A DNA stretch of 64,000 nt from the NCBI GenBank assembly GCA_900073065.1, contig FJOG01000002.1, positions 3,264,160 to 3,328,159 of the forward strand, in the 5' to 3' direction. The position numbers were made by a program, and so were the translations under genes. The notes under the pieces were generated by a model. The model was not told where the DNA came from and did not search any database. It was given only the letters and a program-made list of their open reading frames with translations. This document shows, one piece after another, positions 46,637 to 56,616 of the stretch. Position 1 is the stretch's first letter. The number at the start of each line of letters is the position of its first letter. This DNA comes from Phialocephala subalpina. Its lineage: Eukaryota; Ascomycota; Leotiomycetes; Helotiales; Mollisiaceae.

Positions 46637-47878
46637 ATGGTGCCAGCGCTTCCACCCGCAAACGATCCCCTTGCGCGTAAGAGCAAGCTTCTTTATCAGC
46701 TTAGCCGCCAAGGAACCCTCGTTGAACCCGAACCCTCGATCTCTCGAGATACCGAACAAGTACACAACGACCCAGTCCCCGTTGGTACCCATCCACGAAT
46801 TCGACTGTTGACAAATACAACCAAGACCGAGCTACCAGAGAAGAAGAAGAAGAGCAATCAAGACACAATGTCGAGTGCTGCGAGCAACAATCTCTCTCCT
46901 TCCGAGACTGGCTTCCTGGCACCACCTGTTTCTGCGACACGTCGTGACAGCACTGCTGGCGAAAACGTCTACGACCCTATGATCATGGCCAATCTACGCA
47001 AGCCTACAGATCGATCTACTCCCAGCGCTCCTGAACTACCATCATCCTCCGCAAACGTCAACAACCTCTTCGCAACTCCCACCAAGAACACCACGGACCT
47101 TTTCGCAACCGATTCTGCTCCCTCGGTCATTGCCACAAACAATAATACAACCTCCACTCCTACCACTGTCGGATCGTCTGGCTTTGGTAGCTCTCCTGCA
47201 TCATCCACCGGCAATCCCTTCAAGGATGGAAGAGTTCGACTCGTCAACAGATCCACTGAGAAGCTCGATCTAGATGCTACAATGGCTGACAAGGAGATGA
47301 CCCCGAGTCCCGCCGAGCAACTTCAAACCCCCAAGAAGCAATCCGCCAACAACGAGAAGCGCCGCCTCAACCGACAGAAGAAGAACAAGCGTGCTCGTGG
47401 TGATTCTGAGGATCCTGAGGCTTCCATGACCGATATGGCTCCCAAGGCTACCATGGTCCCAGCCCCAGCAACATTCGACGCCCCAGCTAGCGCTCCTACC
47501 AAGGCAAAGGGCAAGGGCAAGGAGAAGGCAAAGACCCCTGAGCCAGAGCCAAAGCCAGAAAAGCCGAAGGAGTTCGTGACCAAGTTTGACCCCTTTATCA
47601 AGTCAAACTCCATCCGTATCTACATCGGAAAGGCTCCTGAAGGTTGGGTTGAGGTTAAGCCTGAGATGGGTGCTATCGCCGAGGCAGGATGGCAAGCTTT
47701 CAAGGCTGGAAAGATCAAGGAGGGAGAGGAGAAAATCAAGACTCAAGTCGGAAGAGGAAGCCGAAACGCTCTCTACTACTGGGAGTGGACCACTATGGAT
47801 GAGTTTGGTCAAAAGATTAGGCCTGGCCGCTGGATTTTCAACCAGGAGATGGTGACTATTTCTCGGGTTCCCAATTAG
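46637..47878 (+). CDS. Unknown protein with disordered N-terminus and conserved-looking C-terminal domain
   Basis: Single exon, 413 residues. The first ~300 are Ser/Thr/Pro/Asn-rich, with a basic patch (NEKRRLNRQKKNKRARG, about residue 235) that could be a nuclear-localisation signal, then a Lys/Glu/Pro stretch. Residues ~320-410 look globular: NSIRIYIGKAPEGWVEVK, GWQAFKAGKIKEGEEKI and YYWEWTTMDEFGQKIRPGRW. I do not recognise the C-terminal domain. Codon use is normal and the frame is clean, so it is a real gene. Confidence 0.7.
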   Translation: MVPALPPANDPLARKSKLLYQLSRQGTLVEPEPSISRDTEQVHNDPVPVGTHPRIRLLTNTTKTELPEKKKKSNQDTMSSAASNNLSPSETGFLAPPVSATRRDSTAGENVYDPMIMANLRKPTDRSTPSAPELPSSSANVNNLFATPTKNTTDLFATDSAPSVIATNNNTTSTPTTVGSSGFGSSPASSTGNPFKDGRVRLVNRSTEKLDLDATMADKEMTPSPAEQLQTPKKQSANNEKRRLNRQKKNKRARGDSEDPEASMTDMAPKATMVPAPATFDAPASAPTKAKGKGKEKAKTPEPEPKPEKPKEFVTKFDPFIKSNSIRIYIGKAPEGWVEVKPEMGAIAEAGWQAFKAGKIKEGEEKIKTQVGRGSRNALYYWEWTTMDEFGQKIRPGRWIFNQEMVTISRVPN

Positions 47879-48420
47879 CACAACAGTGGATGAGATATTC
47901 TGAGTTGAGGTTGTTCTTGAAGGGGTTTACGCTTCGCGAGTCATACGATTGGTTTGGGGTTCTGTGCCTACGGAACTCGGAAGACCTTTTGGTATGAACA
48001 TCATGTAAGTCCCTCACCAAGCTTCTGCAAAATGATTTTTAACAAACCACATAGGAGGCACGAACTAGAATCTTGACACGACAACATTGACTTCTACATA
48101 CTGCGAATACACAAACTTGGGGGTGGATAATCACGAAGAAACGATGCGTCATGACGGCAATGAGTTTCCGTATGTTGGACTATAACACAAAAGTTTGGGA
48201 ATGATTGGTATCTGAGATGCAATCGCATAGGAGAGACAACCTAGAATCTCTCACAGTAATGGATTTCGTCTAGAGACATCTTAATGCGCCCCACTGAGTC
48301 GTTTCCTTCTCTCAGTATCATGAATTGGAGTGAAGATTGATGACATGCGGTAGGTCTGGATCCTTAAGGCAAGCGAAGCCAAAAGATTAGTCAAGCGGCC
48401 TCAGTAATCTCTCCTAAGTC
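47879..48420. other. Intergenic, no gene seen
   Basis: 542 bp of 3' flanking DNA with no supported feature. Confidence 0.4.
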
Positions 48421-48708
48421 TTAATCCTTCGACATTCCGTTCCATATCTTCCTCCAAGTATACTTCTTGTTTTCATCTATAACCTCACAATGTTCACAGG
48501 TCTTTATCTGAGATATTGGTACCTCACCTCGAGCGTTCTCTTTTTTGCACAAGCCTCGAATGACCTTCTGTTCTCTCCTTAGTCTTGCCTCCAACACCCA
48601 GTAGTCCACTGTACTAGTCTCCACGTTAATAAGAATACACTGATATGAGCATTCTTTTGGGCATTGGAAGCATCGAAGAAAGCTTACGTGATGGCGGCAA
48701 ACCACCAT
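48421..48708 (-). CDS. Small cysteine-rich hypothetical protein
   Basis: An ATG frame of 95 residues with MVVCRHHVSFLRCFQCPKEC near the start and CEHCEVIDENKKYTW near the end. The CxxC and CPxxC spacing hints at a metal-binding or structured domain, with a charged helix (LEARLRREQKVIRGLCKKE) between. A GTAAGC lies inside codon 8-9 and could be a donor, so the model may be incomplete. No family recognised. Confidence 0.35.
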   Translation of the reverse strand: MVVCRHHVSFLRCFQCPKECSYQCILINVETSTVDYWVLEARLRREQKVIRGLCKKENARGEVPISQIKTCEHCEVIDENKKYTWRKIWNGMSKD

Positions 48709-50335
48709 GTTGTTGGATACGCGATAGGTAGAACCCGTACGAGGACACTTCGATATAGTGAAACCATGTTGTGCGTATCTGCGATTATATTTATTGATTG
48801 TGGGTAGGCTTCAAATTTCGGATCGTATCGCTATAGAGAAATCGTCTTTCCTATTTATTCTTGTAGTCTTATGGCTCTAGTCCAGTAGTAAATCAATGGT
48901 AGCGCGAATCGGTACCAAAGAAACTACTTCAAGTCTTCCCAACGTGTGCCAGTCTGCTTTAGCACCAGCGATATTGCAAGTCAGCTGGTGTGTCTTGATC
49001 CTACATATCTCAATGTAAATCATTTGCTCACCCATCTAACAGAAGAAAGAGAATCCACCATAATGTTCCGAACAATCCTCAACACATTGAAGCTGGATCA
49101 AAGCCTAAGAGCGGTCGGCTTTCGACTAAAAACCGCTAATAGAATGAAGATTGCAAAGAAGACAGGATCTGAAGCAGGCGCTGGATAATTGGATTGCTTG
49201 GGAGCAAAAAATGAAACGACCGAAAGGTGAGGCGGCTGCACCTCAGCAGGAAGCGATGAAAGGAGCATTGGGAGATGGGTCAATGAAAAGAAAAGACTCA
49301 AAGGAAGGTCTTGTGACAGTTGTGTGATAATGTTTGGTGTGAATGCCTCCTTAGAATGTGACGTGAGGACTGCGAATATGTTCTCATAAATTGATACCCC
49401 ACCTCATTCTTCTAGCCCAAAGTTTTCAATCTCCCAGAACCGCTGGGACTTTTTCGGCTCTCTTTTCTCGAGGAAAATTTTCCTCAGATCGATTGTACTT
49501 CCAAGACCCTGATGGGAAACCAATATTTTAATTTAGGTATACTTGAGCAAAGTCCCAGCAATGATAGAAGATTAGGAAGAGGCGCTGCCAAAGTCCTCTT
49601 GTACCATGGATTCATACCCCCACGAATTTTTTGAAATTCCATTTATCATTGCGTTTGGTGACAAGCAGCTTAACTTCCCCATCATTTCCGATGCTCCGTC
49701 TCGAAGTCAGATCCTAGCTTCCTCCTTTGCAGACATACGATTCCCCTCGATAGGAACCGGGTCTGTTTGTGTTCCACCTTGCGTTTGTTCTCGCAACTGT
49801 CTGATGATCTCGTTTTGAGTCTTGACTTTGTCTTTTAGGTCTCTCGTTTCACAAAACCTAACATCTTCGTTAGCCTCACATTCAAAAATACTGAAGAGGT
49901 ACAGTACTTCGTACTGTCAGTGAATGGTCATGCCTACGAACATGCACGTAAAATGGAGCGGCCAACGTTAGTGTTCTTGGTGAGAAGAAGAAAGGCATAT
50001 TGGTGTTATTGATGAAGAGGATATCGCCTCTCGGTGCAGGAAAGTTTTGAATATCGGAAATAATGTCAAGGAGGTTGTGAAGTGTTCAATGTTCCGTCTC
50101 ATGACCTGAAAATATGTATCTGAACCAGTTTGATCCGTGGTTCAGGGTAGTCCAAATTGGTGATAGTGAGTACCTAGCCCCGAACACCTCACGAGCCGGT
50201 CCATTTTGTAATCATTGCATTAACACCTGCCCAATATTGTTTCGTCTCCAAACCGATCTGCAGCAAGATCGCCAAAAAGAAATAGAAACACTCTCATCGA
50301 CTTCGCCATCCTAACTCGGAAGTTCAATCGCACAG
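48709..50335. other. Mostly non-coding
   Basis: 1,627 bp with scattered short frames (about 49060-49190, 49606-49818 and 50114-50314) that have no family features. Some may be exons of the spliced orphan that follows, but I could not join them in phase. Confidence 0.35.
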
Positions 50336-50661
50336 GATTTCCACGATTCTTCGAGCTATTCAAAGACTGATACTAGAACGACGAGTCCAAATAGTTCTAC
50401 AGCCTTTCATCAAATTTTCGGTCCCATACATAGGTTTCGAGTAAGCTTTCAATCCCCCTGTTCACTCGGAAGTCGCTGACGAGGGGTAGATTGTGGAGGC
50501 AACATAGGCTAAAGCAAGAGCTACAGCGAGGGGAGGAGGAAATCAAGAGGCTGAAAGCTGGAGCAGGTGTAACAGTATTTCAGGAAGATGAAGCACGTAA
50601 TACAGCATCAGAGGATATGAAAGGGTTTAGAACGATTGGAAGTGCAGCTGTAAGATTGTAG
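50336..50661 (+). other. Orphan spliced exons, 3' end of an unidentified gene
   Basis: An acceptor at 50335 (CTAAC branch at about 50320) opens a frame ISTILRAIQRLILERRVQIV, then FIKFSVPYIGFE. An intron at 50441-50489 (GTAAGC donor, GCTGAC branch, GGTAG acceptor) joins it to LWRQHRLKQELQRGEEEIKR and a tail ending at TAG 50659-50661. The join is in phase and the second part is a charged helix, possibly coiled coil. No start codon or 5' exon was found, so it may be a gene fragment. Confidence 0.4.
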
Positions 50662-51037
50662 AAATGTGCAAACTATGTCCGCACACTTCTCTGTTTGGTA
50701 TGAGTACACAGGAGTGAAATCTTTGCATTCACGAGAGCTTCAAGTTTGAGAAGGATAAGGTTCGGCCCGTACCTGAGGGGACTGCAAAGTCTGGTACCGG
50801 ACAACAAAGCAGCGAGAACAGTCCGTTCTTGATTGGCAGCTGCTTTAGCTCCGTCCAGATACAAATGGAAAAAATATATAATAGTAAGGTCTAAGTATTT
50901 CTAAATACATCAAATGCAGAGATTCTATATTCAACTTTCGATTGGTCGAATCATTGGTTGAATTCCCCTTAGTTGTCACAACTTTGCAAGAGCAACCACT
51001 AGAAAATCAACCAAAACTCCAAGAACAAGACACCAAT
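50662..51037. other. Intergenic, no gene seen
   Basis: 376 bp upstream of the next gene; likely its promoter and leader. Confidence 0.4.
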
Positions 51038-52071
51038 ATGGTCCAAACCAGGTCGAGGAAAGCAGCCGCGACAATGGTTGCCGCTCAAACCAAAAAGAAG
51101 AAAGTAACTACGACAAAAGCTGTTACAACAATGGAAGACATCCAGGCGACACTCGCTGCAGAAGATGAGGAGGACGAAGGTGGAAGCACTCAGAACGATC
51201 AAGCCTCATCATCCAATGCAGACAAAGAGCATAGCTCACGAGCCTCTTCTCTGTCTCCCCCGCCGGAAGACATCCAGGAGCCAAAGTGGGATATGACACA
51301 AGACAACGACCAACGGGACGAGCAAGGCAAGCAAGATGACGGCATTGAGGATACAAGTGCAATAAAAAGAGAGCGAAGCTTTGCTAAACGCAACTGGCAG
51401 CTGGCACAGCAGGACGACGACGCCGAAGATACCATTGTCATCGATACAACCACCAGAAAAGCAGAGCGAAGCTCAGACCAGAGCCACAAGAAGTCTGCAC
51501 AGAAGCAAAACAATGCGAAAGAAACCACTGCCATCGAACCAAAAGCGAAATACGATGAGACCACATGGACTAGATTTGAACGCCCAACTGAACAGCAGAA
51601 AAAAGACTACTATGCCAGGGGAAACAAATCCCTGGCTACCTACCCACTTGGGAACAGATTGCGGAGGTCGACTTCCGAGTCAAAACCCAAAGCGAGCTCG
51701 AAGCAGAAGCAGCCCAAGAAGCCGAACGTAAACGCCTCAAGGAGATCATCAGCAACCCAAAGCAGTTCGATCAAAATGGCCCCGAATGGCCAAAGCGAAA
51801 GATCTGGATTCGACCACTTAGTAAGCCGTATGAGAAATCTCCGTTTTGGGTTGAGGAAAAGGATATCCCAGAATGGATTGAGTACTGCAAACACCAGCGG
51901 AAAATCCAGGATGATAAATTGAAGATAGATGTAAGGAATGGTGTATTTAAAGAGCAGCGAGGAGCAGTCTACTATGCTGAAACAAATGGGCACGATTGGA
52001 GGATAAGACAGGAGCTTGGGGAGGTGAAGTCACATAAGTATGGATTAGATGGATTGAAGACTTACTTTTGA
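51038..52071 (+). pseudogene. Charged nuclear-type protein with a one-base frame break
   Basis: ATG 51038 gives MVQTRSRKAAATMVAAQTKK, then an acidic, Ser/Gln/Asp-rich middle. The frame holds to about KDYYARGNKSLATY (51642). One base is then missing, and the next frame reads PTWEQIAEVDFRVKTQSELE, ISNPKQFDQNGPEWPKRKIW, KSPFWVEEKDIPEWIEYCKH and GLKTYF before TGA 52069-52071. Both sides have coding character, while the original frame after the break becomes Ser/Lys noise. It is a frameshift mutation or sequencing error in a C run. The C-terminal part looks like a folded domain of unknown family. Confidence 0.6.
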
Positions 52072-52494
52072 TACAGTAGGGAATAACGACTCAATGGCCG
52101 AGGCTTTGGGCACAGCGACGAAAGGCGAGCGGTTGGCGTAGCTATTGGTTTGTGTTGCCGTCTGTCCAGCATTTTGAAACAGAGGATGATGCAGGAATGG
52201 ATAGGTGAACTTCAGCGAGATCAAAGTTATGAAATATGAATGCTTCAACGAAAGCATAGAATGATTGTGCCCACTCGGGAACCAATCATCTTCAGAAGGT
52301 GTCCTCCAAGGGTTGAAAGCAGGATATAAAGACCGTTCACCAAGTGTGCCTCAAATAATTTGTGGAAATCGTCGCATTACTGTCGTTCAACCATTCTTGT
52401 CACATCCACCACCTAACGCCTCTGCTCATAAATCAATGTCCCATGATGTTCCGGACAATCCTGCTACCACTATTACCATTTCCTAAACCCACAT
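52072..52494. other. Convergent intergenic stretch
   Basis: 423 bp between the frameshifted gene and the MsrB stop codon. No gene seen. Confidence 0.4.
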
Positions 52495-53164
52495 CTAGAC
52501 CTTGCTATCCGTCTTATCCACCACCTTATCCTCCGGCGAGAACTTCATACTGACGCTATTCACACAATGTCTCTCGTCCGTAGGTGTCTTGTATCCCTCG
52601 CCCTTGAAGACATGTCCCAAGTGTCCACCGCAGTTCGAGCAAACAATCTCCGTCCTCGACATTCCCAATGTGCTATCGGTGTGGCGAGTCACTGCTCCTG
52701 GGATGTTGTCGAAGTATGCCGGCCATCCGCAGCCAGACTTGAACTTGTGGGAAGCTTTGTAGAGAGGAGCGTCACAGGCAGCGCAGGTATAGACTCCGGT
52801 GTCTGGCATGTGTTTGTCGTATTTGCCGGTGAAGGGAGCTTCGGTGCCCTTTTCCCTGATTACACGGAATTGCTCTGTAGAGTTGTTAGCTATGTGAGCA
52901 TAGTAGATGTAATCTGCGAAACGTACCCTTTGAGAGAACTGCTTGCCACTCATCGTCGCTCTTTTGGAGTGGATAGGACATGTTGGAGGAAGAGCTGCTG
53001 GTACTAAAGAGACTAGATAGGAAGGGGATAGTAGGCATTGACTTGTAAACAGTGGCTCGAGTGAAGGGATTGAGAGCTTTGTATTGAGCTTGTGATGAAA
53101 CACGAGTGTAGTTGCTGAGAGTGTAGAATGTCCGGATGATGGTTGGGAAGTTAGGGAAGCGCAT
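52495..53164 (-). CDS. Peptide-methionine (R)-S-oxide reductase MsrB
   Basis: Two exons, 53164-52927 and 52874-52495, giving 205 residues. It reduces methionine-R-sulfoxide in proteins. Zinc-site pairs CAAC and CSNC, the GWPAYFD motif and the catalytic Cys in RHCVNSVSMKF are all present. The first Met begins a basic, Ser/Thr-rich leader (MRFPNFPTIIRTFYTLSNY) that could target mitochondria. Internal Mets (MPTIPFL and MSYPLQKSDDEW) could start a cytosolic form. The intron at 52875-52926 has a GCTAAC branch. The gene is divergent from the ArfGAP gene. Confidence 0.92.
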
Positions 53165-53521
53165 GAGTATTTGTAGGGAGATGGAGAGTGAAGGAAATGA
53201 TTGAAGCTGGAAAGGAAGGAAACTCTTTGGAATACTTGTAGATGGTGGCACAAATACAGCTGCAGAACTATTTCAAATGCTGCTCTCCCCCACCAATCGA
53301 CGACGTCAGTTGAAGGTCTCATCCCTGGTCCATTATCGGCTATTTATCGGCTCCATGTTTGTGACACACCCTAGAATTCCATCTAGCCACTCAGTCACAC
53401 TTGCGATTCCAGCGATGTGGAATCAAGGCCTCCCTTTAGAAGACTAAGAACACCATTCCATTCACAACGTCGCATTATCCGATATCCTCCTTCGCCTTGA
53501 TTACACATCTGCAGGGCCATC
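53165..53521. promoter_or_regulatory. Divergent promoter between MsrB and ArfGAP
   Basis: 357 bp between the two start codons. No specific motif was recognised. Confidence 0.4.
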
Positions 53522-55255
53522 ATGTCGAGAAGGGTTCCCGATCCAGCGGCGGAGCGTGCTGCGCGGAATACTCAGACTCTCAAGAGCCTTGTGAAATTAG
53601 AGGGGAATAAGACGTGTGCGGATTGTAAAAGGAATAAGCGCAAGTTATGGCCCTTCCCTTTCATTGTCGTTTGTACTGACATCTTGCTACCAGATCCAAG
53701 ATGGGCGAGCTGGAACTTAGGTATCTTCATTTGCATAAGATGTTCTGGCATACACCGAGGAATGGGCACACATATAAGCAGAGTCAAATCGGTGGACCTC
53801 GACGCATGGACAGACGAACAACTACAAAGTGTATTGAAATGGGGCAACTCGAGAGCAAACAAATACTGGGAAGCAAAGCTGGCGCCAGGACACGTGCCAT
53901 CAGAGGCAAAGATTGAGAACTTCATCAGGACGAAGTACGAGTCGAAGAGATGGGTTATGGAGGGGCCAATACCGGATCCTTCGACTCTCGATGCCGAGGG
54001 CGATGATGATGTGCCATTAAGCCTGGTTAAGGAGAAACAGGCCATTGAGCGCTCTACCTCTCAAAGAGCTTCTCCTGCGGCACAGGGTCCATCTCAAGTC
54101 AGAAGAGCACCACAGCAAGATCTCTTTGGAGATGACACCCCTCCACCTCCAAGAGCAAGCACTGCGGCGCCAATCGCTACGAGACCTCCACCGAAAGCAG
54201 AACCTGCTCCACCAAAGCAAACGAAGCCCGCAGACTCGTTGCTTGGCTTAGACTTCTTTGGAACGGAAGCTCCTCCACCAAATCGACCTTCCAGTGCAGC
54301 AGCCACTCCGGGCACCCAATCAAGACCAGATCTGAAACAATCCATCCTCTCCTTATACGCCTCTGCTCCCCGATCACAACCTCAACAACAATCCACTCAT
54401 GTCTCCCAAGGTTCATTCGGTGGAATGCAATCGTCTATGCAGCAATCTCCCCCTCCTACCCAGACCAGTTTTGGAGGAATGAACGATGCGTTCAGCAGCT
54501 TAAGCTTTGGTGGACCCCAATCACCTCCTATGCAGACTCAGCAAAAGCCATCAGCATTCTCAGGACTAGGTAACATCTCTAGCCATCAGCGAGCACCTTC
54601 GCAGACCTCACCCCCACCTCTGAGCGGAGGCAGCTTCTTCGATATGAAACCAGCAGCGAAACCTGCCCAACCACCACAACCATCGAGAGGATTTAGCTCA
54701 TCAAGCGGTTTCGGTGCCTTCGATTCAGCACCTGGCATGCCAACCCCTGTTTCGACTACAAATACCAGCTCTGGCCTGGGCGACCTTTTCGACTTCTCAG
54801 CGACCTCACCACCACCGCATGCACCCCCGAAGCAGACAGTTGCATCTCCCACTCCTCAATCTTCCTCAGTCTTCAACCTCTCACAACCCGCTCCTCCTCC
54901 TAAGCCTCAGTCGCCACCAGCAATGAGCGGATGGGCAAACAATGATGCATGGGGATCAAACGATGCGTGGAGTGCTGCTAAGCCCAGCTCTCCACCAAAA
55001 GCAGCTCCTTCACAGACAAGCTCAGGTGCATTTGGCGGCTGGGGTTCAGGTGGGTCATTGGCAAACACCAGTATCGTACCAGGCGGTGGAGGGGGATTTA
55101 GTACGGCAAGTGCGGCGCCCAAAGTGGCAGCAGATGATGATTTTGGAGGATGGAGTAGTGCTGCTCCTGTTACGCCTGCAGCTGGAAACACACCCGCGAA
55201 GCCTGCGAGCGGATTCGGTGCGAGCGAGGATCTGTTCTCAAATGTTTGGCAATAA
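53522..55255 (+). CDS. ArfGAP-domain protein with a GC-AG intron
   Basis: Exons 53522-53639 and 53694-55255, giving 559 residues. The intron at 53640-53693 has a GCAAGT donor, a CTGAC branch and a CCAG acceptor. Splicing yields CADCKRNKHPRWASWNLGIF, the canonical zinc finger CxxCx(16)CxxC continued by CIRCSGIHRGMG, with the arginine finger present. The 54-nt intron is a multiple of three without a stop, so retention would insert 18 residues between the two CxxC pairs. The C-terminal ~400 residues are Pro/Ser/Gln-rich with FG and W-rich patches. ArfGAPs stimulate GTP hydrolysis by Arf in Golgi/endosome traffic; this type is closest to SMAP/Gts1-like proteins. Confidence 0.92.
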   Translation: MSRRVPDPAAERAARNTQTLKSLVKLEGNKTCADCKRNKRKLWPFPFIVVCTDILLPDPRWASWNLGIFICIRCSGIHRGMGTHISRVKSVDLDAWTDEQLQSVLKWGNSRANKYWEAKLAPGHVPSEAKIENFIRTKYESKRWVMEGPIPDPSTLDAEGDDDVPLSLVKEKQAIERSTSQRASPAAQGPSQVRRAPQQDLFGDDTPPPPRASTAAPIATRPPPKAEPAPPKQTKPADSLLGLDFFGTEAPPPNRPSSAAATPGTQSRPDLKQSILSLYASAPRSQPQQQSTHVSQGSFGGMQSSMQQSPPPTQTSFGGMNDAFSSLSFGGPQSPPMQTQQKPSAFSGLGNISSHQRAPSQTSPPPLSGGSFFDMKPAAKPAQPPQPSRGFSSSSGFGAFDSAPGMPTPVSTTNTSSGLGDLFDFSATSPPPHAPPKQTVASPTPQSSSVFNLSQPAPPPKPQSPPAMSGWANNDAWGSNDAWSAAKPSSPPKAAPSQTSSGAFGGWGSGGSLANTSIVPGGGGGFSTASAAPKVAADDDFGGWSSAAPVTPAAGNTPAKPASGFGASEDLFSNVWQ

Positions 55256-55502
55256 GTGGACACAAAAGCAAGATTTAGAAAATACACCTGCGAGCAGTCC
55301 ACATCTGTTTGTACAATTCTGCATGCCTTCATATATAAATGACAATGTGATGACCAGAGAGAGTACCACCAATTCGCTATCCCCCAAACCCAACGCCAAT
55401 GCTATGCTGCAGAATGTCCCATAAGTCCTTGTACAATACAATATCCATCCACGTAATATACGCCTTTCAGCCTCCCCTGTTGTCCGTTCCCCTTTAACCT
55501 CC

Positions 55503-55875
55503 TCAAAAAAACAACCCCCATATAAACCACAACGCTAGCACCGCTCCGACAATCATCCCCGAGAGCTTCAATATCGCAACCTTATTCCCACTAGCAGCCA
55601 TTCGTCCCAGCCTGCCAGCAGAACCCTTCAAGCTCGTACTCATCGAGGAAAAAGTATCAGACTATCCATCCACTGTCAGCTTCTACCCCCTATACCTCAG
55701 CACCCCATTTTGGGCACTGCGCAAAAGGTAGGAAACATACCGTATTATCAATGACATCCTGCGACCTAGCATTATCATAAATATCAACCGTCACTCCCCT
55801 CAGCGCCGAAACCTTCGACGACAGCTCCGCGAGCCGCGAGTTGTTCTGGCGCTCCCGCTCGTATGCGTCGGACAT
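55503..55875 (-). CDS. sft1: v-SNARE Sft1 (Bet1-like, Golgi)
   Basis: Two exons, 55875-55741 and 55661-55503, giving 97 residues. The N-terminal SNARE helix includes NNSRLAELSSKVSALRGVTV, then IYDNARSQDVIDNT across the junction into SDTFSSMSTSLKGSAGRLGR. The C-terminal anchor is LSGMIVGAVLALWFIWGLFF. Length and layout match Sft1/Bet1 Qc-SNAREs, which act in retrograde and intra-Golgi fusion. The intron is 55662-55740 (GTATGT donor, ATAG acceptor). An unspliced read would stop shortly after the first exon. Confidence 0.9.
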
Positions 55876-56616
55876 CTTGCTTCCTTCTTGTAAAATCTCT
55901 AGGCCAGTCGGTCTTATGTCAAGCTAGGCGCAAAGCTATGCTCGCCTTTGTAGTGTTGTCTTGGTGGTAGAAATTATGTATTCGAGACCGGATTCCGTGG
56001 ATGTGGATTTGGATGTTCGACGGCTTGTTTCAAGGCCGTGTGTCTTTGTTCGAATGGCTCCGGGTGCGCTGAGGCGCCCGAGCTTGGTTTTGCTTCTTTG
56101 CTTGCGATTGTGAGCGGGGTTTGCTTATCGCCAGCTGGTCTGCGAATGTTTGTAGCTGTCAGAATCGATATGCTGGAGAAATGATCTGTACGCCCGTAGA
56201 GGATTCAATCGTGAAAGCGGCAAAAAGTCAAGCCGGAGTTAGAGATTCAAACGCGTGGATCCATGGCTAAGCCACGATGTGGCTGAAAGCAAGCCTACAT
56301 CATACCGAAAGGTAAATGTAAGCCGACCGCGCATCATGAACCATTCTCCAACCTCCGTCGCATTGTTGCCTCGACGAAGAATCGCTCTTAAGGACGATAT
56401 CTAAGCTGCACATCTGAGCTTGCTTGCTTGCTTCTTTCTACAATAGCTGCATAGACGGCAGACCTGCGATCCGGTAAAGGATATTGTAACCCTTCGAGCT
56501 ATATCCATAGCCCCCCCCCCCACTACCTTCCTACCAAAGCGCTCCGGCTCAGCGCATCTTTCACAAACTCTCTTCTTCACTCGAACATTCCGAACGGTTC
56601 GAACAAATAAGTCAAT
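55876..56616. other. Divergent intergenic region
   Basis: 741 bp between sft1 and the SYLF-SH3 gene. A run of about 11 C occurs near 56512-56522. No gene is supported; it holds both promoters. Confidence 0.4.

Noticed and set aside
53522..55255. Unspliced 577-codon ArfGAP reading
   Set aside because: It places 18 unrelated residues between the zinc-finger cysteine pairs; splicing as GC-AG restores the canonical spacing.
56512..56522. Run of about 11 C
   Set aside because: A simple homopolymer in a promoter region; no further structure.
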